From positions 1-8,815 of the forward strand of contig MVJJ01000028.1 of the NCBI GenBank assembly GCA_003266145.1: a stretch of 8,815 nt of DNA, given 5' to 3'. The DNA comes from Methanosphaera sp. SHI613. GTDB taxonomy: Archaea > Methanobacteriota > Methanobacteria > Methanobacteriales > Methanobacteriaceae. A model generated the notes under the pieces. It was given only the letters and a program-made list of their open reading frames with translations. It had not been told where the DNA came from and made no database searches. Shown in pieces: positions 5,993-8,815 of the stretch; positions within the stretch are counted from its first letter, which is position 1; each line of letters begins with the position of its first letter. Made by a program: the position numbers and the translations under genes.

Positions 5993-6623
5993 GATTATAC
6001 ACCCCATATTAGAATAATTAATTTATTATAACCAATTTGTATGTTGTCAAATATATTCTTGTGTACTATTAATATGGAATAAGTTATATTTAAATATTTC
6101 TATAAAGTATTCCAAAACATATTATTATGTTCCAAATATCCATCAAATTTGAGATGAAAACCATACCTATAATGAAAGCATGAAAATTAAATGATTTAAT
6201 ATCAACTATAATCTGGATTAAATAGCTTTTTGATAAGTTTTTAGAATAAATATATTATTTAAAAATATTCAATCATTATATGCCAAATTAATTATTATCA
6301 GAAAACACATCCATTTTAAGGTATTTCATACAAATAAATTACTGTAAGAAAATATTGATTATTATATTTAATAATATGAAGTTATATGAAAAAATAAGTA
6401 TGATATGGAGGTTATTAAAACTATTAAATAAAAATAATCATTAAAAAAATAGAAAAAGATACAATTATAAAATTGTATCAAATACTTGGATTGATGGAAC
6501 AATTATTAATTGAATTATTTAAGGTGAGATTTTATCAAATATACCCAATTTATTGAATATTACCACATTCTTGTTGTATGATTTATGATAATTAATAAGA
6601 ACATCCCACCATTACTTTATGTA
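5993..6623. other. Long AT-rich spacer, promoter and terminator only
   Basis: This stretch separates the HIRAN/ARPP-1 promoter (left) from the end of the SDR gene (right). A minus-strand TATA-like GAATATATTTGA lies at about 6044-6055. Inverted TGGAATA/TATTCCA arms occur at 6075-6081 and 6108-6114, followed by an AACATA-TTAT-TATGTT dyad at 6116-6131. The right part has the hairpin terminator at 6458-6479. Tiny frames of about 20 codons (6376-6444, 6494-6556) have no good ribosome-binding site and are not called. Confidence 0.55.
6443..6479 (-). terminator. Hairpin plus T-tract terminator of the redox cluster
   Basis: GATACAATT and AATTGTATC form a perfect 9-bp stem around the loop ATAA (6458-6479). 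On the minus strand this is followed at once by TTTTT, CTA and TTTTTTT (6457 down to 6443). It lies about 145 bases past the stop of the SDR gene, the last gene of the minus-strand cluster, and has the shape of a bacterial intrinsic terminator. Confidence 0.6.
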
Positions 6624-7451
6624 CTATTCTGGCTTTAATTTACCATAAAAGTAGGATGCTGTAGCTCCACCATCAATTAAATAGTCTGAACCCGTTATGA
6701 ATGATCCCTGAGGATTAAGCAATAAATCTGCAACATTTGCTACTTCATCTGCAGTTGCCGGTCTTCCAGCAGGACAGTTTTCAAACATGTGTTTATAGAA
6801 ATCTCCCCTAGGACCATTAAATTCATCTAATGCTAATGGAGTTACCACTATCCCCGGTGATATTGAATTTATTCGGGCTTGCTTTTCACCCCATCGACAT
6901 GCTTCATACATTACCCTTTTTACATTACATCTTTTTGCCAGCTGATAAGCATGAAGAGTATCTTCAATATTTTCAACTTGTAAAACATCCAGATTAAGCA
7001 ATTGCTCTGTAGGTGTGGTCGCTAGTTGTTCATCAATTTCAGCACCCAATTGTTTCATACGATGACCAGATTGTGAAGAGATTATTACACCAGTACCACC
7101 TTTTTTAATTACTTTACCTACTTCTTCAAGCAAAACTGCAGTACCATATAAATCCACTTTAAGTATAGTTTCTATAGATGCTTGAGAAGGGGATACACCG
7201 GCAGCATTTATGAAATGTGCTATTTCACCATACTCTTGAGCTTTTTTTATCAGATTTTGGATTGATTCACGACTGGATATGTCACATTCATAATATTCCA
7301 CATCATATCCCGCTTCAGTCATTATTTTAGAAATGTTCTCTGCATTTTCTAATGATTTATCACCTATTATAATTTTTTTACCATAACCTATCCTTCTTGC
7401 TATTGCCATTCCTATCTGGCCAGCCCCTGTTAGTAGTACAACATCTTTCAT
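6624..7451 (-). CDS. Short-chain dehydrogenase/reductase (SDR), NAD-type
   Basis: The protein has 275 residues and a Rossmann fold. The cofactor motif is TGAGQIG (8-14). Asp31 ends the second strand (IIIGDKS), which usually means NAD(H) rather than NADP(H). Further marks are Asp57 (CDIS), NAAG (82-85), the catalytic serine region ISSQSG (124-129), and the YxxxK pair Tyr169/Lys173 (AYQLAK). RINSISPGIVVTP (193-205), and GSDYLIDGG (254-262) are standard SDR segments. About 40 residues separate the serine from the tyrosine, longer than the roughly 13 of classical SDRs, so this is a subfamily with a helical insert near the active site. The substrate is unknown. AGGAGGC before the ATG supports the start. 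It is the last gene of the cluster, 79 bp after the interrupted flavoprotein gene. That gap has its own TATA-like site and a dyad, so it may also be transcribed separately. Confidence 0.9.
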   Translation of the reverse strand: MKDVVLLTGAGQIGMAIARRIGYGKKIIIGDKSLENAENISKIMTEAGYDVEYYECDISSRESIQNLIKKAQEYGEIAHFINAAGVSPSQASIETILKVDLYGTAVLLEEVGKVIKKGGTGVIISSQSGHRMKQLGAEIDEQLATTPTEQLLNLDVLQVENIEDTLHAYQLAKRCNVKRVMYEACRWGEKQARINSISPGIVVTPLALDEFNGPRGDFYKHMFENCPAGRPATADEVANVADLLLNPQGSFITGSDYLIDGGATASYFYGKLKPE

Positions 7452-7479
7452 TTATTTTGTGCCTCCTATTAGTAATCCA

Positions 7480-7504
7480 TTAACATTAGATGTTAAATTA
7501 TATG
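7480..7504 (-). promoter_or_regulatory. Possible internal promoter and operator dyad before the SDR gene
   Basis: On the minus strand ACATATAATTTAAC (7492-7505) resembles a TATA box about 45-50 bases before the SDR ATG, preceded by purine-rich AAGAGGAGG. A perfect dyad, TTAACAT-TAG-ATGTTAA (7480-7496), overlaps its downstream edge, a typical repressor-site position in archaea. AAGAGGAGG also looks like a ribosome-binding site but has no start codon at the right distance. Confidence 0.4.
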
Positions 7505-7530
7505 TCCTCCTCTTTGAAATTGAAATGTAT

Positions 7531-8147
7531 TTATTTTGTTATTTCGGGTAAAGGTATTCCCTCTTCAATACTTAACTGTTTGATTTTTAAAAACCATGCC
7601 ATGTTTTTTGCCAAGGTAGTTACGGTTCTTAATCCTTCCGTATCTTCCATCACTTCATCACTGTTGGTACCATAAACCACGTTCCAATATGTTGAACTGA
7701 TTATTGGCATTTCAGCCCAGTTAAAGAATCTGTTAACTGTATCTAATGCAGTCATTGTACCTGCCCTACGTGCAGATGCCACTGCAGCTGCAGGTTTTAG
7801 ACGAAATATTTTTTTCCACCAAAGAATGAAGAAAAAAATACTCGAGTCATGAAATTTACTAATGTGGGATTCATCGTACCATAATATACCGGCCCTCCAA
7901 ATATGTATCCATCATATTTTTCAGCCTTCTGGACAAATGAATTTACTTCATCATCAAATATGCATCTGCCTAATGTAGTGCATTTTCTACAGTCTATACA
8001 TCCTTTAATATCATTGCTTATTTGATATATGTCAGCTTTGATATTCTCTTTTTCAAATGTATCTTGCATTTGTTTTAAAACAGTATAGGTACATCCATTC
8101 TTATTTGGACTTCCGTTTACTAATAAAACAGACATCTTTTCAGGCAT
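7531..8147 (-). pseudogene. NADPH-dependent FMN reductase / iron-sulfur flavoprotein-like gene, interrupted by a -1 frameshift
   Basis: Two adjoining frames make up one flavodoxin-fold protein of about 204 residues. The first (8147 to 7797, 116 residues) has the FMN-phosphate loop NGSPNKNG (11-18), a cysteine cluster C50-x2-C53-x2-C56-x5-C62, and GGPVYYGTMNP (84-94). It runs through FFSSFFGGKK and then hits TAA. The second frame continues with LKPAAAVASARRAGTMTALD, MPIISSTYWN and NMAWFLK to the TAA at 7531, which is the normal end of this family. The break is at a run of seven A (minus strand; 7809-7815): one extra A, or a -1 slip, joins the halves perfectly. The cysteine spacing matches that of archaeal iron-sulfur flavoproteins that bind a 4Fe-4S cluster; such proteins pass electrons to oxidants such as O2 or peroxide. 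AAGGA precedes the ATG, 11 bp after the flavodoxin stop. A true lesion, a sequence error or programmed slippage are all possible. Confidence 0.85.
7809..7815 (-). other. Frameshift site: slippery A_AAA_AAA heptamer
   Basis: In the upstream frame the codons are GGA AAA AAA TAT, so the heptamer has the exact X_XXY_YYZ phase for -1 slippage. Slipping gives AAA AAA ATA TTT CGT CTA AAA CCT, the correct downstream frame; without it TAA follows four codons later. Downstream, CCTGC and GCAGG arms enclose a TGCAG/CTGCA hairpin, beginning about 14 bases past the heptamer. Confidence 0.6.
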
Positions 8148-8158
8148 CTTCTCAATCC

Positions 8159-8665
8159 TTATTCTACCCATCTTTCTACATTGGATTTGCTTGATTTTAC
8201 CTGTGCGCCCTGTACTGCCAATCCTTCCCGGATATCTGCACCTTGGCATAATTTTTTAATATCGCCCATTGAGCTTCCAAGTCCTGATCCTTCATGGGTA
8301 ATCAATGTTTTGACGATTTTACCAGTGAAATCTAGTTTTTCAAGTTGTGTAAACATTGCCATTGGTAGCGTTCCCCACCAGTTAGGTGCTACAATATATA
8401 TTATTTCATAATTAGATATGTCATCTAGTTCTTCCTTTAACTCAGGTCTAGCATTGTTATTTAATTCTTCTTTTGCAACTTCTGTTGTCTGCATATAATC
8501 AATTGGATATTCGTTTACCGTTTCGACACGGAATGTATCGGCACCTGTAAATTCCTTTATGTAGTCTACCAATATTTCTGCGTTTCCACGTTCTAATTCT
8601 GTGATGCTTCCATTGACATAATTTTGTCCTGCTCTTGAATAATAGATTATTAAACTATTTGTCAT
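8159..8665 (-). CDS. Flavodoxin (flavodoxin_4-like)
   Basis: The product is a 168-residue FMN-binding electron-transfer protein of the cytoplasm, usual flavodoxin length. The phosphate-binding loop is YYSRAGQNYVNG (8-19), of the long type found in flavodoxin_4 proteins. The two flavin-flanking loops are visible as APNWWGTLPMAM (93-104) and THEGSGLGSS (123-132). No transmembrane segment or signal peptide is seen. The frame opens at an ATG at 8692, but AGGAGAT sits between it and ATG 8665 at good spacing, so the shorter start is chosen. It is the first gene of the minus-strand redox cluster; the interrupted flavoprotein gene begins 11 bp after its stop, so both are probably on one mRNA. The electron donor and acceptor are unknown; the adjacent FMN-reductase-like protein is the obvious candidate partner. 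Confidence 0.9.
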   Translation of the reverse strand: MTNSLIIYYSRAGQNYVNGSITELERGNAEILVDYIKEFTGADTFRVETVNEYPIDYMQTTEVAKEELNNNARPELKEELDDISNYEIIYIVAPNWWGTLPMAMFTQLEKLDFTGKIVKTLITHEGSGLGSSMGDIKKLCQGADIREGLAVQGAQVKSSKSNVERWVE

Positions 8666-8731
8666 GTTGTTTATCTCCTGTTTATTTATCATTATGTATT
8701 TTTTATGTATGTTGTCCCATTAAATAATTTA

Positions 8732-8747
8732 TTTAATATATAATTTT
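8732..8747 (-). promoter_or_regulatory. Probable TATA-box region of the flavodoxin-led cluster
   Basis: The minus strand reads AAAATTATATATTAAA about 70-80 bases before ATG 8665. An archaeal start site about 25 bases downstream would leave a leader of roughly 45 bases. The flanks (8666-8815) are AT-rich with no gene seen, so the position is approximate. Confidence 0.35.
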
Positions 8748-8815
8748 ATAATACAATATTTATTTATAACAATAATAATTAATAAAGTTAATTATTTCAT
8801 TAGATAACTATTAAC

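Noticed and set aside
6376..6444. 22-codon frame (MKLYEKISMIWRLL...) in the long spacer
   Set aside because: No ribosome-binding site, low complexity, and length expected by chance in such AT-rich DNA.
6494..6556. 20-codon frame (MEQLLIELFKVRFYQIYPIY) in the long spacer
   Set aside because: No ribosome-binding site at a workable distance and no context suggesting a peptide or type I toxin.
8148..8249. N-terminal extension of the FMN reductase frame upstream of ATG 8147
   Set aside because: The extra residues are an Arg/Lys-rich out-of-frame reading of the flavodoxin end; AAGGA and the family start (MSVLLVNGSP) support ATG 8147.
1..8815. Mobile element, CRISPR array, tRNA or rRNA
   Set aside because: No transposase or integrase frame, no long terminal repeats, no regularly spaced repeat array and no tRNA or rRNA signature could be seen by reading both strands.

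Overview
The window is very AT-rich and carries eight protein genes plus one interrupted gene, separated by long A/T-dominated spacers. Several translation starts are preceded by GGGGTG, GGGTGA, CGTGAT or AGGAGGT, which fit the 3' end of archaeal 16S rRNA. Purine-rich elements followed by TATA boxes sit where archaeal promoters would. Together with the gene content this suggests a low-GC methanogenic archaeon of the Methanobacteriales, most like Methanosphaera. That assignment is inference: no rRNA or methanogenesis gene is present, and several proteins resemble gut-bacterial homologues.

Layout: (1) 197-646 (+) MarR-type regulator, convergent with (2) 667-1632 (-) aldo/keto reductase. (3) A spacer of about 510 bp holds divergent promoters. 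(4) 2146-3872 (+) is a two-gene ATGA-overlapping unit: an XRE/ImmA-IrrE-like protein and a DUF4411 PIN-like protein, a predicted toxin-antitoxin pair. (5) 4042-4566 (+) is a GNAT acetyltransferase. (6) 5992-4707 (-) is a tight two-gene unit of a small HIRAN-domain protein and an ARPP-1/DUF6569-family protein. (7) A 631-bp spacer has a hairpin plus T-tract terminator near its right end. (8) 8665-6624 (-) is a redox cluster: flavodoxin, a NADPH-dependent FMN reductase/iron-sulfur-flavoprotein-like gene broken by a frameshift, and an SDR dehydrogenase.

How the genes may work together: the right-hand cluster and the aldo/keto reductase are flavin- or NAD(P)H-dependent redox enzymes, plausibly for electron transfer or oxidative/electrophile stress, and the MarR protein is a plausible but unproven sensor. 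The TA pair and the HIRAN/ARPP-1 pair are accessory stress or defence-type modules. The points most worth a second look are: the antitoxin's metalloprotease motif, which reads NEYAH instead of HExxH; the HIRAN + ARPP-1 bicistron; and the flavoprotein frameshift, which lies exactly on an A_AAA_AAA heptamer where a -1 slip would restore the full-length protein. No tRNA, rRNA, CRISPR array or insertion sequence was recognised.
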